Shown: positions 1 through 11,584 of the stretch, one piece after another
How positions within the stretch are numbered: the first letter of the stretch is position 1
Layout of the letters: each line of letters starts with the position of its first letter
Assembly (NCBI RefSeq): GCF_964340395.1
Contig: NC_135551.1
Span: 2,585,001 to 2,649,000 of the forward strand
Source: Glandiceps talaboti
Lineage: Eukaryota; Hemichordata; Enteropneusta; Spengelidae
Reading direction: 5' to 3'
Length of the DNA: 64,000 bases
Made by a program: the position numbers and the translations under genes
The notes under the pieces: model-generated
Told to the model about the DNA's origin: nothing
The model's database searches: none
Seen by the model: only the letters and a program-made list of their open reading frames with translations

Positions 1-375
1 AGTTGAGAAGTTAGTGTGTCCCCTATGTTAGGTTAGGGAGTTGAGAAGTTAGTGTGTCCCATATGTTAGGTTAGGGAGTTGAGAAGTTAGTGTGTCCCCT
101 ATGTTAGGTTAGGGAGTTGAGAAGTTAGTGCGTCCCATATGTTAGGTTAGGGAGTTGAGAAGTTAGTGTGTCCCATATGTTAGGTTAGGGAGTTGAGAAG
201 TTAGTGTGTCCCATATGTTAGGTGAGGGAGTTGAGAAGTTAGTGTGTCCCCTATGTTTGGTTAGGGAGTTGAGAAGTTAGTGTGTCCCATATGTTAGGTT
301 AGGGAGTTGAGAAGTTAGTGTGTCCCATATGTTAGGTTAGGGAGTTGAGAAGTTAGTGTGTCCCATATGTTAGGT
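1..375. repeat. 38-bp minisatellite containing TTAGGTTAGGG
   Basis: About 9.9 near-identical head-to-tail copies of a 38-bp unit run off the left edge. The core reads GTCCCATATGTTAGG then TTAGGGAGTTGAGAAG. Copies differ mainly in CCCTATG versus CCATATG. Each unit carries one TTAGG and one TTAGGG, like interstitial telomere-type sequence, but the rest of the unit is unrelated and no uninterrupted TTAGGG run exists. Confidence 0.95.
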
Positions 376-1178
376 ATACCGTATATTCATATATTAAAAA
401 CTCAAGACACTTTTGTTAGCAAATCTCTGACCACTTCAGTTAGATTTTCTGGGCAGCCACTGTTTCAGCCAAGGTTTTGGAACCCTGGTAACAGATTAGG
501 GAAATCTGGTAAGTTATATTTGCATAGATTTCTATACCTTGTACCATAATTTTGTTCTGGAACATGATAAAATACTTATTGAACATGGGTACATTTTACT
601 AGCTACTAGCATTTTTTTAGCTACTTACTGCCTTGATCAGAAACGACTGCTTAAGTTGAGGTCGAATTTGCAAATTGATGCCTAGCAACCATGACCACTC
701 CCATAACAACAGTCAAACTACAGGTAGTATTTCTGCCATGTAACCAAATTAGTAGGTCATTGAATTAATGAGCATTCCCAAAATAAATACAAATATACCA
801 TCATTCTTGCTGATACCAACAGCCAACCTTCAACATAACCACAGTGAGGTTAATCAATACACCTAGTAACCATAACCATTCCAATAGTAACAGGTAAACT
901 ACAACGTAACCATAGTGATGACTACTCCTGTTACAGAAATGACCTGATTAATATGCCTAGCACCTCCATGGCCATACTCACTTACCTGATGATTTATGAA
1001 CTTTGATGTGAGATATGTTATGATGGAATTATTCACTAAACTGTCAATAATATATGCACAAGTAATCGTGTTAAAAACAATATCGTAATTTGATTTAATT
1101 ATTGTGAAAGACTTTCAAATGAGTAGTTTTGTTTTTTGTTTTTGTTTTGTTTTGTTTTTATTTTGCGTTTTGTTTTGA
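376..1178. other. Non-coding stretch with degenerate dispersed-repeat pieces
   Basis: No gene is seen. Around 680-900 the motif CCTAGCAACCATGACCAC with ATAACAACAGTCAAA recurs. It is a diverged relative of the dispersed repeat at 12400-13360 and 32910-34085. The GGAACCCTGGTAACAG motif at about 479 resembles segments near 10270 and 11620. A T/G-rich simple tract (TTTTG)n lies at about 1128-1175. Confidence 0.5.
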
Positions 1179-1314
1179 TATATCTGATGGCACAGTGCTT
1201 GCTGAACTCAAACTAGATGTACTATATCTGATGGCACAGTGCTTGCTGAACTCAAACTATATGTACTATATCTGATGGCACAGTGCTTGCTGAAGTCAAA
1301 CTATATGTACTATA
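1179..1314. repeat. Three tandem copies of a 44-bp unit
   Basis: Units start at 1179, 1223 and 1267 and share CTGATGGCACAGTGCTTGCT. They differ at one or two bases, and the copies are too short to encode anything recognisable. Confidence 0.9.
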
Positions 1315-1509
1315 TTCAATTCATGGAAAGTAATCAAGGCGTTGATAAAATGGGTTGATTTAGTATAGAAGATTTAAAATGACCATCTTAGTTTTGATGT
1401 CATAAATTGGAAGATATTTCACTGAACTTTCAAATAACTTTATGATTGAGTTGTTTGTTGAGCGTATGTGATTAGACTAGTTAGAAAATTTGATATAATT
1501 TGAACTATG

Positions 1510-2055
1510 TTTGATTTGATTTGATTTGATATGAACTGATTTAGTTGATTTGATTTGATATGAACTGATTTAGTTGATTTGATGTGAACTGATTTAGTTG
1601 ATTTGATTTGATATGAACTGATTTAGTTGATTTGATTTGATGTGAACTGATTTAGTTGATTTGATTTGATATGAACTGATTTAGTTGATTTGATGTGAAC
1701 TGATTTAGTTGATTTGATGTGAACTGATTTAGTTGATTTGATATGAACTGATTTAGTTGATTTGATATGAACTGATTTAGTTGATTTGATGTGAACTGAT
1801 TTAGTTGATTTGATGTGAACTGATTTAGTTGATTTGATGTGAACTGATTTAGTTGATTTGATATGAACTGATTTAGTTGATTTGATGTGAACTGATTTAG
1901 TTGATTTGATATGAACTGATTTAGTTGATTTGATATGAACTGATTTAGTTGATTTGATATGAACTGATTTAGTTGATTTGATATGAACTTATTTAGTTGA
2001 TTTGATTTGATTTAATTTAATTTGAATTGATTTTATTTGTTTTGATTTGTTTTGA
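1510..2055. repeat. 24-bp minisatellite (GATTTGAT/AACTGATTTAGTT)
   Basis: About 20 copies of a 24-bp unit alternate between GATATGAACTGATTTAGTT and GATGTGAACTGATTTAGTT forms. They are flanked on both sides by (GATTT)n from which the unit seems to have grown. There are occasional 29-bp units with an extra GATTT. Confidence 0.93.
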
Positions 2056-2880
2056 ACTGATTTCTGATGACCATATTAGTTTTGATTAAACTGTGAGATG
2101 TACAATGATCTTATTCATCTTTTCTTTGTTTATGTATGAATAATTACAAAGTAAAAATGTCACAACTTGCAAAGATTTATCTGGTTGCCATATTGTTAAC
2201 CATATTCATGATAGAAAGGAAACCCTCTTGTTGTTCAGTTTGCAGATTTCTTTCTCTGATAATATTTATAAATACTAAAATTCTTTGATATACATGTGAA
2301 TTTATAATGTGTTTTGATACATTCACTTTCAGTGAAAGCCTTGTGTAGTAAATGAGCCTAAAAATTGTTTAAAAATGTGGGCCATGTGGTGAAACTAGTT
2401 GTACACCTCTCATGGGGAAACACAGTTTATTTGGTGTTCAGTGACTTCTACAAATGGGAGAGTTTAAATAATTAATAGTTATTGTAGAGAGAATACCTAT
2501 GAGTCCAAGTGGTACTTCCAATATAAAATGTTACTTGATTTGGAGGCACTCTCTGGGTAGCATTTCCTTTTCAATATGCCATCTGTGTGTATTGTGCGTG
2601 TATTTTGCTCATTGACAATTCTCCTAACGCATTCATTTTAATAGGTACGTGTGCTAGATTGGAAAGTCACCCATCAGTGTTATTCTAAGCTTTCAAAGAC
2701 CTATACTAAGAGACATACTTCGGTTATGATGTGAAGGGATGGCTGGGGCAGGGGTGAGGGATTTTATTTTATTGATAGCCATGGTAGTCTAAGAACAAAC
2801 AGTAATGAAAGTCAAATTAAATAAGTGGGAAAGACTTTGAAATATGACTATACACTGTACAAAGTGAATTAAATTAAAAA
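2056..2880. other. No gene or structured repeat recognised
   Basis: This is AT-rich unique-looking sequence. No exon with tomosyn similarity, no long ORF, no tRNA-like fold and no tandem repeat was seen on either strand. Confidence 0.4.
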
Positions 2881-3200
2881 CATAATCTACCCTAGTTTTC
2901 CATTCAATTCTGTACACATAATCTACCCTAGTTATGCCATTCAATTCTGTACACATAATCTACCCTAGTTATGCCATTCAATTCTGTACACATAATCTAC
3001 CCAAGTTATGCCATTCAATTCTGTACACATAATCTACCCAAGTTATGCCATTCAATTCTGTACACATAATCTACCCAAGTTATGCCATTGAATTCTGTAC
3101 ACATAATCTAACCCAAGTTATGCCATTCAATTCTGTACACATAATTTAACACGTTATGCCATTCACCACTGTACACATAATCTAACCCTTGTGTAGTTCA
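2881..3200. repeat. 37-bp minisatellite, about 8 copies
   Basis: Units read CATAATCTACCCTAGTTATG followed by CCATTCAATTCTGTACA. The final copies decay towards 3200 (CATTCACCACTGTACA). The unit contains TGTACA, a palindrome. Confidence 0.9.
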
Positions 3201-4520
3201 CCACTGTACATGTATACACATTTGCCCGAGTTACATGTAGATGTACAGTGTATACCACTTACTGGGTCATCACTGTACTATACACAGTGCATTGGCATCA
3301 TTTTACCCCTATCTTCTACTTGATATTTCCATCTAGTAAAACAACATATCTATCTCTTCTCGTGTAGTTTCTTTTACATATTGTGATTTATTTTGATGGG
3401 AATCATAGAAATATTTTGATAAAAAAAATAGTGATTGACAAGTCATCAGATCTTTTTTAAATGCTGAAAATTAAAAGCTGCATTTTTTCACACAGTCTGT
3501 CAATAAAGGGGTCAAAAAGAGGACATTACATTTGTATCTGTTAGGATATGAGTGCATTTAGACTTCAATGAAACTGCCATCATATAATTTAGTATTTAGT
3601 ATTTTCAGATAACTAAGTTACAGACATGGAATGATTTCTAAATATTTAACTCATTAAAAATTATATAAAATTATAATTTTTGTGTATTAATATCCCCAGT
3701 ACCTATTGATATTGGTATTATGTATATATGATACATTATGCAGCACAATAGTGATTTGAAATTAGGATTCAGGATTTATTGAAACTATGGACAGAAAAAT
3801 GGTATATGTTTGAAAGCTATAGGTTTTAAATGTTTTGTTTTATAAGAAAACAAGCAGTAGAAATCTTAAAAGAAATAGTGTTTTAACATCATTTCTGAAA
3901 TCTGTAGTAACCATGGCAATGGCCAAAGCATCCACATGGTTCTCTAAAATGGATTTATTTTATTTTATTTTATTTTATTTTATTTTAATTTATGTTAATA
4001 TTGAAATTGTAAGTCTGTTTTGCTGCAACTTCACAGTTACAACAGAGTTTATCAGAGTTTATCAAAATTAAATGTACTATTTGTAGGCGATATGGTATTG
4101 TGTTGAGAGCACCATTTTAAATTTTGAAAGCAAAGTGTTGCTATATTCGTATATTTACCTGGAAAGTCCAGTAGATTAGGAATTTCATGGCAATAGTGAA
4201 ATACCCCCATGACAACAATAATATTGAAGCTTGAGAGAATGCATGTATTTGAAGGTCTGAAAGCATCTTATTAATAAACTGACAATGGCAATGTCTGTGT
4301 GGTAGTTGTCAAGAAGGTCGATTAAAAGGGAAGACATGAGTTGAAATGAAAATGGCAGCTGTCAATATTTATCAATTTATTACTTGTATGTACAATAAGG
4401 ATTTCATTTCTATTCTATTTTGTACCACTCATTGCATATTTATAAAACTAGCTTTTCAGGAAAACTTAACTTAATCATTTGGTTTTGTGTTCATGAGTGA
4501 TGGATATTAGCTGATACAGA
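3201..4520. other. Unannotated AT-rich DNA with a short (TTTTA)n tract
   Basis: No gene is supported. An ORF at 3835-4071 is low-complexity and not exon-like. A (TTTTA)n pentamer run lies at about 3951-3988. Confidence 0.4.
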
Positions 4521-4521
4521 G

Positions 4522-4760
<239 letters not shown>

Positions 4761-5715
4761 AGACTTTGTAAAGTAAGTGAACCAGCAGAGACAGACATGC
4801 GGGGAGAGAGAGAGTACAGCATGTCAGGGTTATTGTATCTTATGTCAATCTAGTATTGATTGATGGAAACTCACAGCTGTCATCATGTAGGTCATGTTAG
4901 ATTATCAAGATATGTATTCAGAAAGAAACACCAGTGGGAAACTAAATTATCTGGTGCATGATCAAGTATGTCATACATGTAACGGAAATGAAATTTAAGA
5001 GATATTTAATAAGGAAGAATGTTAGGGGGTGGAAAATGAGGCACTTGGATGTACAATTTATGTATTCTTCAGTTGTACCATGAACAAAATTTCTATAGCA
5101 GCCATTTTGAATCGGGTTGATGAAATCTAGGAAATTCATTTAACATTATCCAGGAGCAAGCACTGCTTAGAGGGGGGCTATAGGAATGACCCATGTCAGT
5201 CTTTGTTTCCATCTATTTAATGTCTGTCCATGGCCAGCCATATCTCTAACATACAAGATTACTCAAACCAAACCTAGCACAAATGTCTTACACTTAGTGT
5301 AGTATAGACTACACCTATGACAAAATGGTGGCCATATTTGTTGTAAAAATGACCATTTTGCCTAGGAACATTGTTTACATTCAAATGCAGATTATATTTT
5401 ATCCTGTTACTTAAAAAAAGTATATTATTTATTGATCATAGTCCTGTGTGCCACAGAGGGCACCCTACTGACTTGACTGCTTAAATCACTGAGAGAACGA
5501 GTAATTGAGTACATGTAGAACTCGGTGGATATAATCCAAATCTTGTAACCACTTGCATGTGTCTTCTAGTGTATAAATAGTTGTGTGCATTAAACATCCT
5601 TTCACATCATTAACATTAATAGCAGAGATCAAGAACTCGGAATAGGTACGCATGTTATCAAAAGTGAGACACTAAATATGAGGCTGTTTGAGAGGGCCAC
5701 CATCATAGAATGTTA
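4761..5715. other. No gene recognised
   Basis: Unique-looking AT-rich sequence. Both strands were scanned; no exon-like segment, RNA gene or tandem repeat was seen. Confidence 0.4.
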
Positions 5716-5873
5716 GTAAAGTTACCTTATTGGAATCTAAGTTTGAAATGACTGCAGCTTTTTTCTGAATCTCTCAGATGTTGTTATAATTGATACTGAT
5801 GACATCTGAGTTATTTGGATGACAGCTATGTAGTCGTGTCAAAAATTAGATTCCAGGAAGGTAACTTTGCTAC
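5716..5873. mobile_element. MITE-like imperfect palindrome
   Basis: The left arm GTAAAGTTACCTTATTGGAA (5716 on) pairs with the right arm TTCCAGGAAGGTAACTTTGC (5851-5870), about 22 of 25 matches with the flanking TCTAA/TTAGA. A second inner hairpin pairs CTCAGATGT with ACATCTGAG. There is no coding capacity. This fits a non-autonomous DNA transposon, but target-site duplications are not obvious. Confidence 0.55.
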
Positions 5874-5890
5874 AAGTCCATTAGTCTATC

Positions 5891-5973
5891 TGCTAGACCT
5901 TGGATGTTCTTCCGATAAAATACGACACACGACCGAACATCGCTATCGAGGATGGAACATCCAAGGTCTAGCA
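5891..5973. mobile_element. MITE-like element with perfect 19-bp inverted repeats
   Basis: TGCTAGACCTTGGATGTTC (5891-5909) is the exact reverse complement of 5955-5973, with a 45-bp GC-richer loop. Related pieces (GAATGTTCGGTCTGA, ATGACATTTGCTAGAC) recur at about 6283-6314. The right-arm flank TAGCAAATGTCAT is inverted there, so the element may extend to about 6314. Confidence 0.6.
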
Positions 5974-6644
5974 AATGTCATCAGGATATAAATAACTGCC
6001 AATCAGAGAACTGCATTAGCGACAAGCACAAACAGAAGACAATAGCTAATTTTTTATATTCATCTTAAGAGGGGCTTGTAAAAATAACCACCAATGCGTT
6101 AACTGAAATGTGTGAATGACAACGTCTACACACTCATCAAACTCACAATTATCATAAACCGATAAGACATAGTAATGACATAAGTGTGTTTGTCAACACC
6201 TGCATGCAGAGATTGAATATATTAATTAAAAGTATATATATGCATACATGGCCCAACCCACCGCTTAATGTAATCTCAATGGAATGTTCGGTCTGAAAAT
6301 GACATTTGCTAGACTGTTTCGGCAAGCCCTCACTGCGAACTTCGTTCACTTATAGTATCGAAAGAAAGCCCAAACATCTAGCAGCAAGACTACTAGTCCA
6401 TGTACTACTAGTCAAGTCAAGTATTAATTTCTATTCCGCTACCATAGAATATGTACACACTTTAGATTGTATCCACTTGTTTTTGAAAAGATCATGATTT
6501 AAAAAAAAAAGTGTTAAGTGTTTACTTCATCCATTTGCATTTGTTGAAAACCTTGTCTGGTTTTAATATCTCACAAAGAATATGAAATTTTAAGGTAATG
6601 TGTTTTATTTGTTTTGTGAGTATTTAGGACTGAATTTAACATTC
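5974..6644. other. No gene recognised; possible extension of the palindromic element
   Basis: The interval contains the inverted match to the right arm of the preceding element at about 6299-6311 and otherwise AT-rich sequence. The short opposing ORFs at about 6150-6500 show no family similarity I recognise. Confidence 0.35.
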
Positions 6645-6930
6645 TTCTCCTGACCTTCCGAGCTGTTGCAAATACCTTGCCTCTAGATACACGGAAATGT
6701 AAAACAGTGACTTCTTTTAAGTCCAATGTTAAAACTCACCTTTTTAAACAGGCCTATGGCCTATAAATAAGTTGGTATTAACTTGTTCACCATCTATTGG
6801 ACCTTATTTTGTTTTTAATATGCATCTCTTGCCATTTTAACTTGGATACTATTGCTTTTTTTCTAGTTTAATCATCATATTTCTGGATATATGGCACTCT
6901 GTAAGTGCTTATTATTTATTATTATTATTT
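6645..6930 (+). mobile_element. 3' end of an L2/CR1-like non-LTR retrotransposon
   Basis: From 6653 to 6766 an open frame ends VTSFKSNVKTHLFKQAYGL then stop. This is the typical C-terminus of L2/CR1/Rex-type reverse transcriptases (SFK..LKTHLF..AY). It is followed by a short 3' UTR with GGCACTCTGTAAGTGCTTAT, resembling the 3' stem of such elements, and a (ATT)n tail at about 6908-6930. The rest of the element is missing, as expected for a severe 5' truncation. Confidence 0.65.
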
Positions 6931-7139
6931 GACAGTATTTTAGATGGTCAAAACATCAGATTTGTTTCAAATTTACCATTCCAAAGTAACTATATTGTAC
7001 TGTCCTATTGATTCTTGGCACCATTAATAATATATTCTCCAATACAATTGACATTACTCTACAAACCCATATAACTATTAATTGTCTTTTACATGTATCA
7101 ACAAAACTATTATTCAAAAATAGATTATTGACATTCTAC

Positions 7140-7560
7140 CTTCTACCCCATAAAGTATAATACATATAGGCACCATTCAAAAGTTTATTCCCACATTGTT
7201 AATGAGCTTACTATTGGGAAGTTTTGTCCATAAAGATACCATTCAATTGTTTACACCAATATTGTCAGAGGTAACCTTTCTGATAAGACACAAACCCATG
7301 ATCTTGACCTTCATATTCAGGGTCTACTAGCATATATTGCCCATAGCAACATCCAAATGGTGGTACATATTGTGAAGATGATAACTTTGTTGGGTGGGCA
7401 AGTAAATGAAACATTAAAAAATGTATGCAAATATGCCTAGCAATGTGACCAAGCCCATAGCAACAGTCAAATGACAGTGTATATTGCAAAGATAAAAATC
7501 AGGATGGGTAGGCATTTGGATAAACATTTAAGCACAGACAAGTAACAAGACAGATTCATA
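7140..7560 (-). repeat. Diverged fragment of the 1-kb dispersed repeat
   Basis: It contains TATGCCTAGCAATGTGACCA then CCCATAGCAACAGTCAAATG and TATTGCAAAGATAA, in the same orientation as the copy at 32910-34085. It is shorter and more decayed. No ORF is conserved. Confidence 0.6.
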
Positions 7561-8017
7561 ACAAATCTTCTCCCATTGTTCGATCATAGCCTCAGGTAAA
7601 CATTACTCTATTGTCATGGAAATAACTTTCAAATGTGTGAATCTGTCTGAATTCAATATAGTCTTGCATAAATCTACAAACCACACAATGCGCAATATTT
7701 CGATGGAAAAGTTTGCTATCCTACTGACAGAATCATCCAATGTAATAGATGACTTGCAATATTGACACTTGAACTCTCATGCGAACTCAGATCAAATATT
7801 GTTGACATGTAAACATATAGATGTCTATGATCAAAATAAAAACAATTGACTCTCAGTACCATGCTAGAAAGCAAAACATACAATTAGACAACACATTGTT
7901 TTCCAAGAAAAATTACAATCATACTGAAGATGTTTCATGATGTGAAGCAGGTTTGCCTTCTTTATTAGTTAAAACATCATTTTTCAAAGCATTTGGTATG
8001 TTTTCCATTGTACAGTT
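7561..8017. other. No gene recognised
   Basis: AT-rich sequence with no supported exon, RNA gene or repeat. Confidence 0.35.
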
Positions 8018-8374
8018 TCACTTTGATCATGGCCACACTTGTACCGCTGTGGGGGCCGGTGGGAACTCTGCTCCGGTAAATTGATCGGGGAACCCGTTAA
8101 CAACTTGTGTGTTCATTTTGACATGGATGATGAATGCATAGACCCTCATGTAAACGTCAGAAATGTTACGACTATTGAATAAAGTATGTACTTTTCTGAC
8201 AAAAATCCCAGTTGGTACGTAGGACGAAAATCCCAGAGTGTAACTTACTATAGAGCCATAGAATACAACTTGCCCTATCGTCAGAATTTGTCGTACAGTG
8301 TGTATCAAAATCTCTATTCTACCATAAAGAATGACAACCAAAGCAGTGAACAATTTTCAGTAGTCAAAGAATGA
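8018..8374 (+). pseudogene. Possible decayed coding fragment of unknown family
   Basis: A GC-richer patch reads HFDHGHTCTAVGAGGNSAPV in one frame. It then shifts frame near 8080 to LIGEPVNNLCVHFDMDDECI and onward to NVTTIE, meets one TAA at about 8180, and continues MYFSDKNPSWYVGRKSQSVT to a stop at 8374. The amino-acid mix and codon use look protein-like, unlike the surroundings. I do not recognise the family. It could be an unlinked gene relic or a transposon piece. Confidence 0.25.
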
Positions 8375-9208
8375 AGAAATTTTCTTCCAAGGTCATAAGC
8401 AAATTATGATGGGGTGCGTGTTTTGTAGGAATGTTTTTGACCAGGTTTATAGGTGAGATTAACCAAGAATGATGAACTACTATCATGGCTATTCTTAATT
8501 ATAACACAGTTGAACTGTTTCTAGAAATTCTCAACTAATAGAACATTTGAGGTTCACCTGGTCCATCTTGTGTACCATTTATGTGAACAGTGGAGCTATT
8601 TCAAACTGTAGGTTGCTTCTTTAGATACATGTATAGATGTGTGAGTTTTCTGTTTCAAACTGACCTTTGACAATGACCATTGATCTGATGGGCTCAAATG
8701 GTAATTGCTAAAACTAAATGAACCAGTTAAGTGTATATCAATATCAGTGTTATCAGAAAAAAAGACTGTCTAGGCAGACTGATTAATGTCTTGTACTATG
8801 TAGTGAAATGTACATTACAACATTTCAAGATGGTGTCTGGTACACTTTCGCTAGACGAGTATTGACAACACTTAGTCATAGTATTTTCTGGTTGAATGAA
8901 GGAAAATATTGGAGAACAAAATAATTATTTATAAATGAAAAAATCGGGGAAAGTAATTTCAATTTGGAATGGTTTGACTTATATTTTGAGCAAAACAGAA
9001 CCGGTGGAATAGATATGCATTGTTGTGACATAGACACATGCTGTCATGACATAAAACGACCAGAGTATGTATTGCATAGTTTTTGTTCAACTTGGCTCAC
9101 ACATGGTATGATAATGATGGTGGAGTTAGTAAAGTTGACATGTAACATTGATAAATTAATACAATGCAAGGCATACAAAGACAAGATATCCATTTCTCCA
9201 TATGTAGG
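8375..9208. other. No gene recognised
   Basis: AT-rich unique-looking sequence. The ORF at 8964-9221 shows no similarity I can name and lacks exon-like borders. Confidence 0.35.
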
Positions 9209-9565
9209 ACTGTGTTACTGACATTATTAAGTATCTGTGGTTGTTACTACATTATCACATCTATAACAAACAATTACTGTGTTACTGACATTATTAAGTA
9301 TCTGTGGTTGTTACTACATTATCACATCTATAACAAACAATTACTGTGTTACTGACATTATTAAGTATCTGTGGTTGTTACTACATTATCACATCTATAA
9401 CAAACAATTACTGTGTTACTGACATTATTAAGTATCTGTGGTTGTTACTACATTATCACATCTATAACAAACAATTAATGTGTTACTGACATTATTAAGT
9501 ATCTGTGGTTGTTACTACATTATCACATCTATAACAAACAATTACTGTGTTACTGACATTATTTA
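9209..9565. repeat. 67-bp tandem repeat, 5.3 copies
   Basis: Units start at 9209, 9276, 9343, 9410, 9477 and 9544 and share GTGTTACTGACATTATTAAG. They are almost identical, so amplification is recent. One copy has AATG for ACTG. Confidence 0.95.
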
Positions 9566-10861
9566 GTATTGATTCTATACACTAAATTAAATGTAATTTT
9601 TCCTGTTAAATATTATGATGACTATTAGTCATGAACTTGTCATTGAATGTGGTTGTAGTGATATAGTGAATGGATGAATGGAAACCACCTTAGTAAGCCC
9701 CTAGTTTCTTTGAAATGATTGTATTATAAAAGATTGCAGCCATGATATAGATTGCTTTCTGTCAGAGATAGTGACAGTTATGTAGTAGTTCTACTTTTCC
9801 TCATCATACTTGGATCCATTCATTACTAGATCTTCTAGAAATAGATTCTCTCACATATACTTTTCCCCTATTTAATGATGTTATGTTTGTAGTTTTGAGG
9901 CAATTTCCTTTCCATTATAAACGCTTATCTTTCTTTGATAGAAATAGTCAGAGCAGCTGCTTTACAGGCATTCACTGTAACACACAGGAGTATTTCCATA
10001 TATTGTATAAATTTACTGGTATAAACCTAAATCTATGTAACACATGTTGTTATACTTAAGTTCATGAAAGTTCATAGTTCAATTTTCTGTTTGCTGCTAA
10101 GTTTTAATGTCGCAACTAACACTAACAGTTAAGGAGGGATATCATACAATTATTTATATCATGTCATACCACACTTGTAGGAATATCATACAATTATTTA
10201 TATCATGTCATACCACACTTGTAGGGAATCTTGTAAAACATGTACAACTTTGACAAAATCTGGGTATAGTAACCCTGGTAAAAGACCAGGGAACTCAGGT
10301 AGATTTTATGTACTTACAACCTACCAAAAACATGAATGGAAAGTTGTGGTAAAATGACTGGGTAATTTAAGGTTGTAAAACTACTGATGCCAATATCTGT
10401 AGACAAGGCTATTGATGAACAATAGATTGATGATGAGCACTCAAATACACTTACATATGGATTTACACAACTTGGTATACTATGTATTCAATAATAGACG
10501 ACATCTCATATCAAATTCAATACACAGTATAAGAGATGTTTTCATCACTCTCATTATACCAATAGTAATATAGATGGATATGATATAGCATATAGTGATT
10601 TAGAAGGTCATGATCTGAAACCCATCTGATATCATCACCTGTCATTACATAGTCTCAAATGATCTGTCTACCCCTGTATGTAACATGTTTGGAATATTCC
10701 TGGTATTATCTATCTAAGCTATGGTCTTCCTTATAGAGATTTAGGGGTGATAGGTCTCGTCCATCATTCATGTACAGATACCTTTCAGCATGTGAATCTA
10801 AAGAATGGAGATGAAAGAGATGACAGATATTAGTTCTGAAATGGGCGAGTTACTTTTTTGT
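9566..10861. other. Non-coding DNA with a 44-bp duplication and a dispersed fragment
   Basis: A 44-bp unit containing CATACAATTATTTATATCAT is directly duplicated at about 10137-10225. The segment 10255-10390 (GTAACCCTGGTAAAAGACCA) resembles others near 479 and 11600-11740, so it is probably a dispersed repeat. No gene was found. Confidence 0.45.
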
Positions 10862-11110
10862 TCTCACTCACTCACTCACTCACTCACTCACTCACTCACT
10901 CACTCACTCACTCACTCACTCACTCACTCACTCACTCACTCACTCACTCACTCACTCACTCACTCACTCACTCACTCACTCACTCACTCACTCACTCACT
11001 CACTCACTCACTCACTCACTCACTCACTCACTCACTCACTCACTCACTCACTCACTCACTCACTCACTCACTCACTCACTCACTCACTCACTCACTCACT
11101 CACTCACTCA
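10862..11110. repeat. (ACTC)n tetranucleotide microsatellite
   Basis: About 62 uninterrupted ACTC copies with no substitution seen. The resulting SLTH-repeat frames are artefacts. It directly abuts the hAT remnant. Confidence 0.98.
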
Positions 11111-11223
11111 GAAATATTTATGTTCATGCCCTCAGTCATGTTACTAGGATGGTTTACACAAGAATGTATTTTCAAGTACAATGTCAGAATCAATGTTTTT
11201 GTCATAACTGGGATTTTTCCAAC

Positions 11224-11584
11224 CTCCGCCAAAACCCGCGAGAGTACAGAAGTGTTTTATGGCTCGTCAAAATCACACTGTTAATTCCTATCCACATGTC
11301 AGAGTGCGAGAGAGGGGCTTCTCATTGATTGGACCATGGAAGTATGGGTTATACTTCCATGATGGGACGAATCAAGTCTGAACTCTGATTGGAGGGCTGC
11401 TCTGAATACGGAAACTATGTGTAACCTGATGAGAATTGCCCTCGACGGCCCCACGATACAGGATTTTGATGCGAGGCGACCTATTGAAATGTGGTATCAA
11501 GGAGGTCAATACGTACATCGTCTAAATATACAACCATACGGTCCTAGACACGCAAACGAAGGTTTCGACCACGATGATCACTGA
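11224..11584 (+). mobile_element. Decayed hAT-family transposase C-terminus
   Basis: The frame starting near 11224 reads REYRSVLWLVKITLLIPIHM then SECERG, the start of the hAT C-terminal dimerisation region (family pattern: LxxLAxxxLxIPxSSAxxERxFS). After CERG the reading shifts by one base to give FSLIG. A later frame (in use by 11361, stop at 11582-11584) carries RAALNTETMCNLMRIALDGP and DFDARRPIEMWY, the family LN.ETL.NLMRI tail. At least two frameshifts and a stop break it, and an 11-bp palindrome CATGGAAGTAT at 11335 sits in the gap. The GC content is higher than its neighbours. The N-terminal zinc finger, catalytic core and terminal inverted repeats are not visible. Confidence 0.7.

Noticed and set aside
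1-375. True telomere at the left end
   Set aside because: TTAGGG occurs once per 38-bp unit and never in an uninterrupted run.
6152-6497. Short overlapping ORFs on both strands as a small gene
   Set aside because: No family similarity, no splice or start context. They overlap the inverted segment related to the palindromic element.
10805-11328. SLTHSLTH repeat proteins of about 156-159 codons
   Set aside because: These are translations of the (ACTC)n microsatellite. Only the downstream part carries real coding signal, annotated as the hAT remnant.
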